Positions 32,054 to 42,596 of a stretch of 64,000 nucleotides of DNA are shown here, piece after piece (position 1 is the stretch's first letter; each line of letters begins with the position of its first letter). The stretch is from Armigeres subalbatus (taxonomy: Eukaryota; Arthropoda; Insecta; Diptera; Culicidae), in NCBI RefSeq assembly GCF_024139115.2, contig NW_026943189.1:744001-808000 (forward strand). The letters run 5' to 3'. The position numbers and the translations under genes are program-made. The notes beneath the pieces were generated by a model. It was not told the origin of the DNA and did not search any database. It saw only the letters and a program-made list of their open reading frames with translations.

Positions 32054-34426
32054 CACAGTGGGGAAAATCAGACCCAAAAAGGTACCTATTTATTGCGGCT
32101 ACTTGCTGCGCCGGAAAAATACCTTTCCTAAAGGAAAAATCCACGTCAAATCGAATGGTGCTATTTTTATGCGCCGGAAATTATGGGAACTGGCCGTTTT
32201 GCCCCATTTACTCTTAAAAATCATATTTTTTCTATGACACCCACAATTTAAAGTCGATTGCGGCTAACTATTTCTATGTTTTCTGATGCTAATTAAGTAC
32301 CAAATACGAGTGGTATCTATTCCGACTTTAAACCATGACTGGAAGTGGCTGTTTTGCCCCAGTTACCCCTGAAATCGTATTTTTCTATGAAAGCTACAAT
32401 TTAAAATGAATTGCGGCTGAATTGAATGAATTGAATGTTTCTGATGCTAATTTTGTAGAAAATACGAATGGCATAAATTCCGGCCTTGGATCATAATTGA
32501 AAGTGGCTTTTTTGCCCCATTCTCCCTCGAAAATCGTAGTTTTTCTATGACAGCTTCAATTTAAAATCAATTTCGACTAACGATTTCTGTGTTTTTAGAT
32601 GCGTATTTAGTAGAAAATACGAATGGTCTAAATTGTATATAGGTAATCCGGCCTTGGACTGTCACTAGCAATGGCTGTTTTGTCCCCTTGACCTTTAAAA
32701 GTCAATTTATCATATTATCGCTAAGACTTAAACTCGTTTTTGGCTAATTATTTATATGATTCTTAATGCAAATTCAGTAGGAACTACATACCTGGAATCG
32801 TGACTAAAAATGGCCATCATTTGAAAAAAAAAAAATTTTTGTATGACCGCCACGATTTAATATCAATTGCGGCTAGGTATTTCTATGTTTTCTATTTCTA
32901 TTTCTACAAATGAGTAAGAAAATACGGTTGTTACACATTCCAGCCTTGAATCTTGACTACAAGTGGCTGTTTTGCCCCATTTGCCTCTAATAATCATTTT
33001 TCTAGCTCAGCTACTATTTGAAATAGATTGCGCGTTACTAGTTCCATTTTAATTAAATAAATTAATTTAATTTAAAAAAAGCGGAAAATCTTCCTGAGGT
33101 GTGAGGCTACTTTAAGCATCAGAAAACATAGAATTAGCTAGCCGCAATAGATTTTAAGAAGTAAATGGGGCAAAACGGCCACTTCCAGTCATGATTTTAG
33201 GCCGAAATATATGACAATTGTATTTTCTTTCAAATTAGCATCAGAAAACATAGAAATAGTTAGCTACAATCGACTTGAAATTGTCACAGTCATAAAAATA
33301 AATTCGGGGTATAATGGGGCACAGTTTCAGGCCCAAATTTCTTCTTGAAATTTTGGGGGATTTATGTCCAAATCACCCCGTGGCTACGCCACTGATGGGG
33401 AAAAATGGCCACTTCCAGTCATTACCTAGGCCGGAATTTATACCATTTTTTGTATTTTCTACTAAATTAGCATCAGAAAACAAAGAAATCGTTAGCGTAA
33501 ATCGATTTCAAATTGTAGTTGTCATAGAAAAATACGATTCCAGGGGGTAAATGGGGCAAAACGACCCCTTCCAGTCCTGGTATAAGTTATGATTCAAGAC
33601 CGAGATTAGCATCAGAAAACATAGAAATAATCAGCCTCAATCGATTTTTAATTGTAACTGCCAGAAAAAAAATCAAAGGTAAATAGGGCAAAATGGCCAC
33701 TTCCAGTCATTTTCCAAGGCCGAAACTTATACCATTCGTATTTTCCACTAAATTAGCATAAAAAACATAGAAATAATCAGCCGTATTTGAAATGGTAGCT
33801 GTCATAGAAAAATACAATTCCAGGGGTAAATGGGACAAAACGGCCCCTTCCAGTCATGGTATAGAGTCGGTATATTTTACACTATTTTTCTACTAAATTA
33901 GCATCAGAAAACATAGAAACAGTTAGTCGAAATCGATTTTAAATTATAGCTATATAATTATAATTCGATTTTCGTAGGTAAATGGGGCAAAATAGCCACT
34001 TCCAGACATTTTTCATGGCCGGAATTTATACCATTTGTATTTTCTACTAAACTAGCATAAAAATCAAAGAAATAATCAGCCGAATATGATTTTAAATTGT
34101 AGCTGTCATAGAAAAATACGATTCCAGGGGTAAATGGGGCAAAACGGTCACTTCCAGTCATGGTATAAGGTCGGAATAGATACCATTAGTATTTTCTACT
34201 TAATTAGCATCAGAAAACATAAAAATAGTTAGCCGCAATCGATTTTAAATTGTAGCTGTCATAGAAAAAAATATGATTTTTAGGGGTAAATGGGGCAAAA
34301 CGGCCAGTTCCCATAATTTCCGGTGAATGAAAATATCACCATTCCATTTGACGTGGATTTTCCCTTTAGGAATGGTATTTTCCGGCGCAGCAACTAGCTG
34401 CAATAAATAGGTACCTTTTTGGGTTG
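32054..34426. mobile_element. 2.4-kb foldback element with tandem-repeat arms
   Basis: The outer ends are inverse (CCCAAAAAGGTACCTATTTA at 32073; TAAATAGGTACCTTTTTGGG at 34404). Each arm then runs through tandem units of about 155 bp that contain GTGGCTGTTTTGCCCCATTT, a CGTATTTTTCTATGA box, and TTTCTATGTTTTCTGATGCT: about six units in the left arm in that orientation and about nine inverted units in the right arm, meeting near 33070. CGTCG flanks both sides (32049-32053, 34427-34431), and the R1 ORF1 frame continues across. This is the architecture of foldback elements. No coding capacity. A small piece with GTGGCTACGCCACTG near 33378 interrupts one unit. Confidence 0.82.
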
Positions 34427-35190
34427 CGTCGTAGCGTCGTTAGCCTTTACTAGCACAGCTTCCCCCTTCGTCGTCTTTTTACGAGGTGGAGGATTTTCTT
34501 TTCCGTTCTGCTCCATATTCCTTGCTTCTTTTCGCTTCAGCTGTTTCTTTCTCTTCGCCTTCTGACCTACTACGGTACTCCATCCTTCTCCCTGTGGAGC
34601 AGCGTCTGTCCTTCCGACGGCGACAGCATTCGCCCGTGTCTTGCCTTGCCCATTTGGGAGTCATGCAGGCTGGTGTACTCTCCACCCCGAGCAGTTTCTC
34701 TTTCCCCTGCTTCTTAGGATAAAACGGAAATGTCTCGATACCTCCCTGCTCCGGCGGAACTGCAACAGCATGTGCCTTAGTTTGTATCAATGCGCGCTCC
34801 GCTACATCGGCCCTCAGCGTTGCTGTATCGAATTCGTTCACTGCCGATACTAACGCCTTACGGATCCTGTGAACCATGTCCTTAATCTCCTTATGGACGT
34901 TGTTCCTCCCATCCACGAAATTGTGCAGTTCCTCCACCAATCTCTTCGCGGTCACTATTTTCGGCTTTTGTGGGGGCTTATCCAACTCGCTCTGCCCTGG
35001 CCGTTGCTCCTGCAGCTGCAGTTTTTCCTGCTTCTTCTGCTCCTTTTGTTCCTGCTTCTACTTCTGCGTGATTTGTTGAATTATTCATTCTATAGGGTCT
35101 CCCCTCCAAACCGTTATCGTAGCGTAGTCGCGGGTCGCGTACGTAGTCGCTTATGATCCATGGATTATCTTTGCAAGCAGTGAGGTCCAT

Positions 35191-36100
35191 GCGAGGGTTG
35201 ACACGGACGCACTTATATGGCCGTGTTCAGAACCGATCGCGCAATCGGGAAAATCTCAACCGAGCCTAGTATTCACCAAGAAACTTGGTGGACGAGTATT
35301 GAACGTATTCGGAGGGGAGGACTGCTAGTTTTTTTTACCGGGATGGAGGTGGCCGTACTGTTGGCCCACTCGCCATTTCAAGCCGGTGTCACCCTTCCTT
35401 ACTCAGAGAGTAGAACAGCACGACCGTCAGCCCAATGTCATCGTTTCCAATCCACTATCCAGATTATATCCGTTGTCGTAAGCCGTGACCAGTATATCGT
35501 AATTAGGACCTTACTGCCGTAATCTGGCAAAGTGACGTATACGCCATTTTCCAAAAATGGTGTTAACGAGTAGTGCTCATCGTACTCTTTAACAGAAAAT
35601 TGAAAACATGTATGCTGTAAAATGGCGCATACGCCATATTTTCAGATTACGGCAGCTTACTGGTATCGATCCTAATGTGCCGGTTGGTACTCCTGTTGAT
35701 GGGGCTGAAGTGCTTTGGAAGCGGCACGGGTCGCTTGTACAGAGCTGTTTATAGACCTGTGGTTTTTTTGTCCCACTGTCAAACTTCCGCCACGTCCCCT
35801 AGGCAGATTTCGCTTGGGCTTGTTGGGATCCAGTGAACTAGTACCAGGACCCAGTCATCTCCCGAGGAAGCTCCGGCGCGCGGATGGAGACGCTGCAAAA
35901 AATCACTCGCATGGATGGCATCAGTAGCAGTCAAGTTAAATTTTCTATCAAAATTTTAATTTGGTTTTGTTGGCATGCTTTAACCAGAGCAGTTCAAAAT
36001 ATCTCGTCACCCGGTTAATTTCCTGCTTAACCCAATTCTATCTACTAATAGCTCCTCACGTGCAACCGTGAATAGGCTTGTGAGCATATACGCCCGTAGT
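35191..36100. other. Probable R1-clade 5' leader and spacer
   Basis: Upstream of R1 ORF1 on the minus strand. CCGTGACCAGTATATCGTAA and ATGTGCCGGTTGG, either side of the MITE at 35514, recur in inverse order near 37320-37385, so this is leader sequence of a LINE family. From about 35760 GCCACGTCCCCTAGGCAGA resembles the LINE leader near 27775. No gene. Confidence 0.45.
35514..35655. mobile_element. 142-bp MITE with CTGCCGTAATCTG ends
   Basis: The left end CTGCCGTAATCTG and right end CAGATTACGGCAG are exact inverses, with inner GTATACGCCATTTT / AAAATGGCGCATACG also paired. CTTA flanks both sides (35510-35513, 35656-35659). Non-coding. Confidence 0.85.
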
Positions 36101-36111
36101 ATGAGTTATCT

Positions 36112-36508
36112 CCTTAGCCGTGCGGTAAGACGCGTGGCCACAAAGTAAGACCATGCTGAGGGTGGCTGGGTTCGATTCCCGGTGCCGGTCTAGACAATTT
36201 TCGGATCTTTTGTCTCTTTCTAGCATTGCCACCTCGTAATTTTGAAGCAGCGTATTTCGGTTTTCAGTAGTTTGATGTAACTGTAAATGTATCAGCAAGT
36301 AGATTGCGAGTAAGCACGCGCCGGTGATACTTTTCCAAAATCATATTTGTTCAAGAAAAAAAAAATTAAGCACTCAATGATGAAATGATGACGATTTAAT
36401 GATTGTTTGTGCTTCTCGTGTCACCTTAATAACTGTGGAAGTGCTTAATGAACACTAAGCTGCGAGGCGGCTCTGTCCCAGTGTGGGGATGTATTGCCAA
36501 TAAGAAGA
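36112..36508 (+). mobile_element. Feilai-type tRNA-derived SINE (copy 1)
   Basis: The head CCTTAGCCGTGCGGTAAGAC (A box) and GGTTCGATTCCCGGTGCC (B box) form the pol III promoter. The 3' part GAGGCGGCTCTGTCCCAGTG ends in GAAGAA. ATGAGTTATCT is duplicated at 36101-36111 and 36509-36519. About 200 bp between the head and 3' part differ from the other copies, so the middle was replaced or inserted into. SINEs are moved by LINE enzymes. Confidence 0.85.
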
Positions 36509-36714
36509 ATGAGTTATCTTTAAACGAATTCTTCAATAATAATCGTTTATAGTTTTTAGGGAAAATTATGAGGTGATATAATTTTCTACGCGTTTACTAT
36601 TATACTATCATTGATGTTAGAAAATTAGCCGAATGAAAATTTGAATAGGATATAGTTTGTCACAATTCCTTATACATACCAAGAATGTTTGGTTTTATAA
36701 AATGTGAATCTATA

Positions 36715-36985
36715 ACAAAAGATCGAAAGACAAAAGGTCGAAAGAACAAAAGGTCGAATGATAGAAGTTCGAAAAGACAAAAGGTCGAAGGGACAAAAGA
36801 TCCAAAATTGTAAAAAACAAAAGCAGAGTTTTTGCCAACTCTGGGCAACTTTGGTACGAGATTGATTTTTCCGTTTCAGTTTCTTGTCTATTCCGACCGT
36901 TTAACCTTCTGGTATAATTGATCTTTTGTTTCTTTCGACCTTTTGTCACGATCGACTTTTTGTCCCTTTCGACCTTTTGCCCGTT
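36715..36985. repeat. Inverted array of ACAAAAGGTCGAAAG
   Basis: At 36715-36805 GACAAAAGGTCGAAAG recurs about six times with small changes. At 36918-36982 the inverse CTTTCGACCTTTTGTC recurs about four times. The two arms enclose about 110 bp, so the block can fold back. No gene. Confidence 0.75.
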
Positions 36986-37435
36986 TAGAAGGGGCAGCAG
37001 GGACTATGTCCAAGGGCTTGACGACCCCTCCCCATGGCCACTGCGAGTTAGGGGGCCTGCCTAGGATGTGGTGGGGTTTGACAGTGGGCTATGTTAAACC
37101 TTTACAAAAAGCTGCATGTGTCTATAAGCAGGCCCAATCAAACCAAGTCAACACATGAACGTATATGGTGTCGTGTAGGATGCCGAAGTGCAGGCAATAG
37201 GAGTACTTCTCCACATTTATATATAGTCTGCAATTTAGCATCCTGTATTGCACCATGTGCGATTTTATGTAGACTGGGAAGCGACCGTGTGCCGCTCAAA
37301 GCGTACAAGCCCAACACGAGTGCCAACCGGCACATCAGGATTAAAACCAGTGAGATCCTGATTACGGTATACTGGTCACGGCAAGCGACACACACACGCG
37401 CGAAAGTAATGCAAAATAAACGGCATGTAAAATGA
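36986..37435 (+). repeat. LINE 5' leader fragment
   Basis: AGGGACTATGTCCAAGGGCT and GGATGTGGTGGGGTTTGACA are inverse to 27765-27865. CGACCGTGTGCCGCTCAAAG (37282) is inverse to about 27690-27710. Leader of the RTE-like family in plus orientation without its coding part. The minus-strand frame here is not supported. Confidence 0.6.
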
Positions 37436-38091
37436 ACGTAAATTTACATTTTTATTTAACCTCAAATAGAGATAAAATAAGGGTTGCTGAATGACATTAG
37501 CTTTCCGATTACTATCAATTATTTTCAATTTTAATCCCGTTTCTTTTTTATTTTGCTTACGTTAAAAAAAATATGGCGCGGGCGCCTAATCCGAAATTCA
37601 AATGAACAATCGCTCACTTTGAGCGATTGATTGTTTATTCTCGCGAGGAATGAACAATTGAACAAGTTAAGGAAATGCTAATACTGCTGTGTAGGTTGCA
37701 TAGGTCACATCACTTTCCATGGTGAATCCCGATCTATGTTACTGATTACCCCACCCAACTAACACTACTTCCTTCCCGTGGTAATTGTGGAGATGCAGAG
37801 GTATTCTCGGTCTCTAATAGCAAAAACAATTGCGGTGATGACCCGATTTTTAACATGTCCAAATTTAGACAGCCCCTGGAATGAATTTTGGAAATCTATA
37901 GAGGAAAAAGAATTATTCCAATTTGTGCTGTCTAGACCTCCATAAAGAACTTTTCTCGATACATTTTATAATGAACGAGAAAGGCATCATCACCCTTAGG
38001 TGGATTAATTTGGGTTTCTACATAAACACGCTGAAACAATCCCACTCCTTTTTTGGTTTATTGCACGAGAAAGGCACCCACACCGTTAGGT
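37436..38091. repeat. Spacer with family A end pieces
   Basis: No gene. GAGAAAGGCATCATCACCCT...GGTTTC (37979-38018) and CACGAGAAAGGCACCCACAC...GAATTAATCAGGG (38064-38105) are two successive right ends of family A elements. A tail piece AGGAAATGCTAATACTGCTG lies at 37671. Confidence 0.5.
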
Positions 38092-38113
38092 GAATTAATC
38101 AGGGATTACAATA

Positions 38114-38733
38114 GCTTGAGCTTGAGCTTGATTGACTGCTCGTAGTTGCTACTCCATTATGACCAGATCAGCTGTTCTTGCACAGGGAACCAACAGATGT
38201 TTGCTTGGGACTAGCACACATCTTCAATGTACAAGTACTGGTGATCTCATTTGTTAGGTCATACTGGCGCCTGCCACGTCAGAATGCAAGTCAATGTAGG
38301 GAAGGGGGAGGAAATGATGATGCAATCACTCGCCCACTGCAAGCCGAATATACCTCTGCACTTGCCACGAGTTCATGCGGAATTTGTTGGAATTTCTAGG
38401 TTAGGTTAGAGAGGCAGAGCTCCGTCTTGGCTAACGAGCTGCCAATGTGATAGATAGGAGAAGGTAACTGATGGAATTTCTAATTGGATGTAGGAAACGA
38501 GCTCTATTAGTTCATTTCCAATTCTAGCAGATTACTGTTAGAATACTCAAGTTGAAGGTATTGGAATAGTAGTGGAAACGGTATAGAAGTCCATTTCCAG
38601 TTCTAGCGATTGCTAGAACATGAGAAATAAAGAGAAAGATACAAAGTAGGAGAATGGCAACGGACCTGGGATTGAACCCACGACCTCCTGCGTATGAGGC
38701 AGAAGCAGTAGCCATATGACTACCAAGCCCGCC
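38114..38733 (-). mobile_element. 620-bp tRNA-derived retroposon with 22-bp target duplication
   Basis: On the minus strand the head reads GGCTTGGTAGTCATATGGCT (A-box region), TACTGCTTCTGCCTCATACG and GGTTCAATCCCAGG (B box); the 3' end is a GCTCAAGCTCAAGC repeat. A 22-bp direct repeat starting GAATTAATCAGG flanks it exactly (38092-38113 and 38734-38755), inside a family A end. Related heads occur at 17215 and 50870. Poly-purine and short AATGGAAATTTC-like text fills the body; no frame. Confidence 0.85.
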
Positions 38734-39077
38734 GAATTAATCAGGGATTACAATATAATTTAAACTAGAAAATGATCGAAACGATTGATGGGTTACGAAA
38801 CGATTTTAATAATTTTAATGAATGAATTGAAAAAAAAACATTTAAAAAAAAAACAAGTTTAAAATTGTTGAATAATCAAGAATAACAGCCTTATATGTTT
38901 TACATAGGTATGTAGCAGTATTCGTTTTAAAAGTATGAAAAAGCAACTGACGGAGAAAATATTTACAAAACAATATAAAAAAATGATCAATGTTTCACCG
39001 GATTACGGTATACGAGAAAGGCAAAAATTAAAATCTTCATCATTCAAAATAATGAGGAGACAAGATATTTATTAACT

Positions 39078-39545
39078 TTTTTGCCTTTCTCGTACACCAA
39101 AGTTGTACCGAATGGCTATACGATTACAGAACTTTTTATAGAAAGCCCGGAGACCCATAGTGTTATATACCGATCGACTCAGTTCGACGAACTGAGGTGA
39201 TGTCTGTATGTGTGTATGTGTACAAAATCTGTAGACAAATCATTTGGAGTTTTGCGTTACCCGATTTACTCGCAACAAGTTGCATTCGACGGGGAATGCA
39301 GTCCCATTGTTTGCTATTGAAAATTGGCCCGATCGGACATTGCATTTCGGAAATATTGAAATATAGAAAAAAAATCCAAAGGTAGTGGCAATGCTAATTA
39401 ATTAATACAAAAACATGGAATATGATAGAAAAATTGTGATCTAGATCCCTGAAGTGGTTTTTTGACCTTTATTATATGATTTTTTCAGTACATTTTATGA
39501 TGCACGAGAAAGGCATCATCGCCGCTAGATGAATTAATCTGGGTT
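39078..39545. mobile_element. Family A terminal-repeat element (copy at 39 kb)
   Basis: Starts TTTTTGCCTTTCTCGTACAC and ends GATGCACGAGAAAGGCATCA followed by GAATTAATCTGGG. Internal GGAGACCCATAGTGTTATAT, CTCGCAACAAGTTGCATTCG and the TG-rich stretch match 2104-2507 and 49256-49672. Confidence 0.75.
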
Positions 39546-39609
39546 TTTCTCTATTAAATATGTTTTGTTTTTCAATAAGTTAATTATTTGACAATGTATT
39601 AATGTTCAC

Positions 39610-39615
39610 TTTATT
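39610..39615 (-). promoter_or_regulatory. Poly(A) signal of the GNAT gene
   Basis: Minus strand GCAGAATAAAGTG, about 180 bases after the TGA. Confidence 0.5.
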
Positions 39616-39792
39616 CTGCAACGCTTGTGTTCAAATTTTGCGATTATTAAATTCCTTCACACGCTCATGGCATGGCGAGCTAAGCCTTTGTTTGATCTTT
39701 ATGATGCGACTGTAAAGCTTTGTAATAACGTTTTGTCACCAAGTGGTGTCACATCCGCTGACAAACTTCATCATCTCGCAAAGCGACGACGT

Positions 39793-40718
39793 TCAAAAAA
39801 AGTTCCACTCCACCAACCGATCCACCCGATGGCAGCTATCGTGTACAGTCAAATCACCTCTGAATCCCAGTTTCTCAAACAACGCTCTGGAAGGAACATT
39901 TGCCAGCAGCACGCTTGTGATGGCATTCATTCCTCGTTGGGCCAATTTGTTCACCATTGACCTTAGCACCAGTTCGGCAAACCCCCGGCGACGATACTCC
40001 GCGACAGTAAACAGCACACAAATGATACCCAAATTGTTGAGCAAACACCATGCAACCAGCTTATCTCGGTCGTCGAACAGTCCCACGCTAGTGTTCCAAG
40101 CTATGCAACGCGTCAGGGCGTACTCAGAACCGCCGTTACGGAACGTCCACGTTTCGTTGATGGTTTTGACATGCTGAGCTTCTAGCGTTCCCAGGCGGAA
40201 GCCAACTGGAGGGGTGGTGTCCAATTGAATGCTGACTTCTTTGGTCAATCGATATAGATTACAAGCTACCGTTTCCTCGGGATACGGTATATTGAGCTTT
40301 TGGAGCACTCGTTTCAACACCATTTGATGGGAATCTAAAATGGCAAATATTCGGTACGGGAAGTCCCAGTCCATAAGTTCCAGCATGTCTTGAAGCGATG
40401 CGAGGGATGGATCCAGTGAGTAGAAAAATAATTCATGTCGATCCTGTTCGATGGAGAAAAATTATTTATGACAACATTTATTTTACTATTACTATTATCG
40501 AAACTTACCGAAATAATAAATGTCCCATTGTGTCGCCAGGTATCGTTAAGACTGAGGATTTCCAAATGACGAATCTTAGGGTCGATTGTCGTCCAATTGA
40601 TGTAGTTTTGGATGGTATTGAAAGGGATTTCGGTGGCAAGATCATTGCCGTTAAATAAATCGCGTAGTTCTCGCCAATCCTTTCGAGGAATGGGAACAAG
40701 CTTGTTTTCAAAAGACAT
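39793..40718 (-). CDS. GNAT-fold (glycine N-acyltransferase-like) enzyme, two exons
   Basis: Join of exon 1 (40718-40509, 70 codons) and exon 2 (40443-39793, 216 codons plus TGA), 286 residues. The intron, 40444-40508, is 65 bp with GTAAGT at its 5' side and CATCGAACAG at its 3' side, phase 0. I chose the ATG at 40718; an upstream in-frame codon at 40745 is GTG. The N-terminal half (MSFENKLVPIPRKDWRELRD) and the C-terminal FR47-like acetyltransferase core follow the layout of animal glycine N-acyltransferase-like proteins. VLFTVAEYRRRGFAELVLRS at about 214-233 is the acyl-CoA pyrophosphate loop (R-x-x-G-F/Y-A), and ANVPSRALFEKLGF at about 251-264 is the usual end of the GNAT fold. It would transfer an acyl group from CoA to an amine or amino acid; the substrate is not known. 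It has no signal peptide, so it is likely intracellular. No stops or gaps. Confidence 0.9.
40444..40508 (-). other. Intron of the GNAT gene
   Basis: Consensus GTAAGT donor and a pyrimidine-containing CATCGAACAG acceptor on the minus strand. Length 65 bp, usual for dipteran short introns. Removing it joins ...GTFIIS to DRHELFFYS in frame. Confidence 0.88.
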
Positions 40719-40749
40719 GTTCCGTTGAATACAATTTCGTGACACACTC

Positions 40750-40801
40750 GCTTATAAGATGGGTATATGTACTCTCCTATCTTATCATCGCTCAATGATA
40801 A
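40750..40801 (-). promoter_or_regulatory. Putative promoter of the GNAT gene with TATA and GATA motifs
   Basis: On the minus strand CTTATAAGCG (about 40751-40760) lies some 35-40 bases upstream of the ATG, a TATA-like box that would give a very short 5' leader. GATAAGATAGG (about 40776-40786) and a further GATA (40797-40800, opposite strand) lie just upstream. GATA sites are common in mosquito gut and fat-body genes; that tissue inference is weak. Confidence 0.4.
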
Positions 40802-40989
40802 AACGTAGCTTCGTTGGATTTGAATAATTAGATTCTGGTCTGAAACTGAATTGCTTACCAAATTTAATTTCAAGAACCATGCTAAAACTTGTATATTTAT
40901 TTGATAGAACACTGCAACTGATTTCAAATTATTCAAACCGAGATCGAATTGAAAAAAAAAAATCGATTCAGTATTGTCACTGGCCAATT

Positions 40990-42590
40990 TTGATCTTCTT
41001 CACTGGATGAAAACTTTATTCAAGAGAGAAACTTTTCTATTACCATGCGATTACCTCTCGCGATGACTTGATCTCCACTACATAAAGGAAAATGACTACC
41101 CTAATTAGATTCATTTATTACAATTTCAAGGTTCCACGTGCTAAAGCAAAGCATATTAGAACTTCATCATGACCGAGTTGAGGCAATGCTAGCAACAGTA
41201 GTTTGTGCTCAAATTAGCACCTCTCTCATCACAGAACAAATTTAAGGCTACGCGAGCAAAGTACACCATTAGCCCACCCTTTTCTTGGTATCCTTCGGCA
41301 TGATTCATGGCAGGTATCACTGAGGACGTAGAAAATGCATAAATTTGCATTGTTCGTTTCAAGTTGCTGCCAACTTTTGTAATTGTATCCTACGCATCTA
41401 CTTGGTTGAGAAAAGCTTGCGATTGTAAGCCGCTTGCCGATAGGAGAATCAGGTAAATTGGGCACGCTTCTCTAATAAGACACTTTTGATGGGAAGAAGT
41501 AAAGAATCTAGCAAGGAAACTTCTACGGTTCGGTTATGGTTTGTTCGTTCTACAACCACTGTGTACTTGAGGTAAAACTATCTCATTCCTTCCTGAATCT
41601 GGTTTGCACTTTGCTCAATTTTTCTCCGTAACTCTTACCAGATGATATTTTAGTATTTGCGCGTGACTCTTGTTTCAAACAGTGGAAAAATATGTCATCA
41701 AATTATATGTCTGGCTGGCAGTCAACCCTACGTTTGCAATGCGCTGTTTTCTACGGAATAGATGATAATCAACGACATGGTACAAATAGCTGTTTAATGC
41801 AGCTGAAACTTAAAAGTGGTTCAAGCGAGCCACACACAGCAAGGAGAATAATTGAAATTGAAAAAAAGTGGAACGGTGTCCATATTACCCTTCTGTACTA
41901 TTGTTACATGTTACATGTTACATTTTCCCACATTTTCCAGTGCATATTAATTCTTTTCCGAGGGAAATTGAGGGGATTTTTCGCCGAAATTCAATAGTAT
42001 TTTCCTTGGAAATTATTTGAGCTTTCCTAAGGAATTTCCCCTTGAAATTTAATTTTTTTACCGAGCAGAATTTCTCGAGAAAACTTGATAAAAAATTAAG
42101 AAAAGCTTAAGAAAACATCCCGTGGTAATACAAAGGAAAATTGAAAAAATTAGCTCAAACCACCCAGCGGTTGTTTAATCACTCCTCGTGGCGTCGTCAT
42201 CATCGTTGTGCTTTGCTGCTGGCTGTGAAGAAGAACGTGCCAAACAGAGCAGCGTGCTTTGCTTTACTTGTTTCCAATCCTGTTTATTGTTTCGTCCTGC
42301 GCGCCAATGTTGATCGTTCCCGACAGGGTCCCATTTCCGGCACAGACTCAAACACTTAAGTAATGGCAAAGTAATATTTCTATACTTTGCCAAAACTCCT
42401 TTTTAAACATGAATTTACGAAGAATCTAGTTAATACAAATAACAATAAAAATACAAATATAGTACATTTCTGGGTGGTTATTATTATTACCATTTAACAT
42501 TAGATATTATTATCAAAATGTAGCCCAGAGACTGTGAAACTCCTATGAAGTTTACCAAATTGTGTGTTTTTTTCATCTCTGCTGTAGACA
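40990..42590. other. No gene recognised
   Basis: AT-rich. Small open frames have no family features. TTACATGTTACATGTTACAT near 41904-41923 is a short tandem repeat. About 42000-42120 alternates GGAAATT/GAAATTT text. Confidence 0.4.
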
Positions 42591-42596
42591 CATTCC

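Larger units (their letters stand above)
31090..35190 (-). pseudogene. R1-clade LINE copy 1, ORF1 (nucleic-acid-binding protein)
   Basis: ORF1 lies upstream of pol and is read in pieces. 35190-34479: MDLTACKDNPWIISDYVRDP, then VEELHNFVDGRNNVHKEIKD and a Lys/Glu/Arg-rich tail KKTTKGEAVLVKANDATT. After a 2.4-kb foldback insertion: TYATLLKKVREDPDELRGLG and TRRTQTGEMLFDLKKG (32050-31900). Past another insertion (31479-31797): CRDLDEITPEEELRVHYRR, then the CCHC knuckles CFKCLGFGHQVGAC and CWKCGETGHLARDC (31230-31110), typical of R1 ORF1. Its role in intact elements is RNA binding during retrotransposition. Confidence 0.85.

Noticed and set aside
34869..35156. Plus-strand Leu/Phe-rich frame as a membrane protein
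   Set aside because: Antisense of the Ala/Gly/Lys-rich start of R1 ORF1 (34978-35190, minus strand).
36112..36200. Functional tRNA genes at the A/B-box segments (also 45585, 45962, 48050, 50868, 20250)
   Set aside because: Each is the head of a longer repeated unit, with target duplications in several cases, and none gives a full cloverleaf with a proper acceptor stem.
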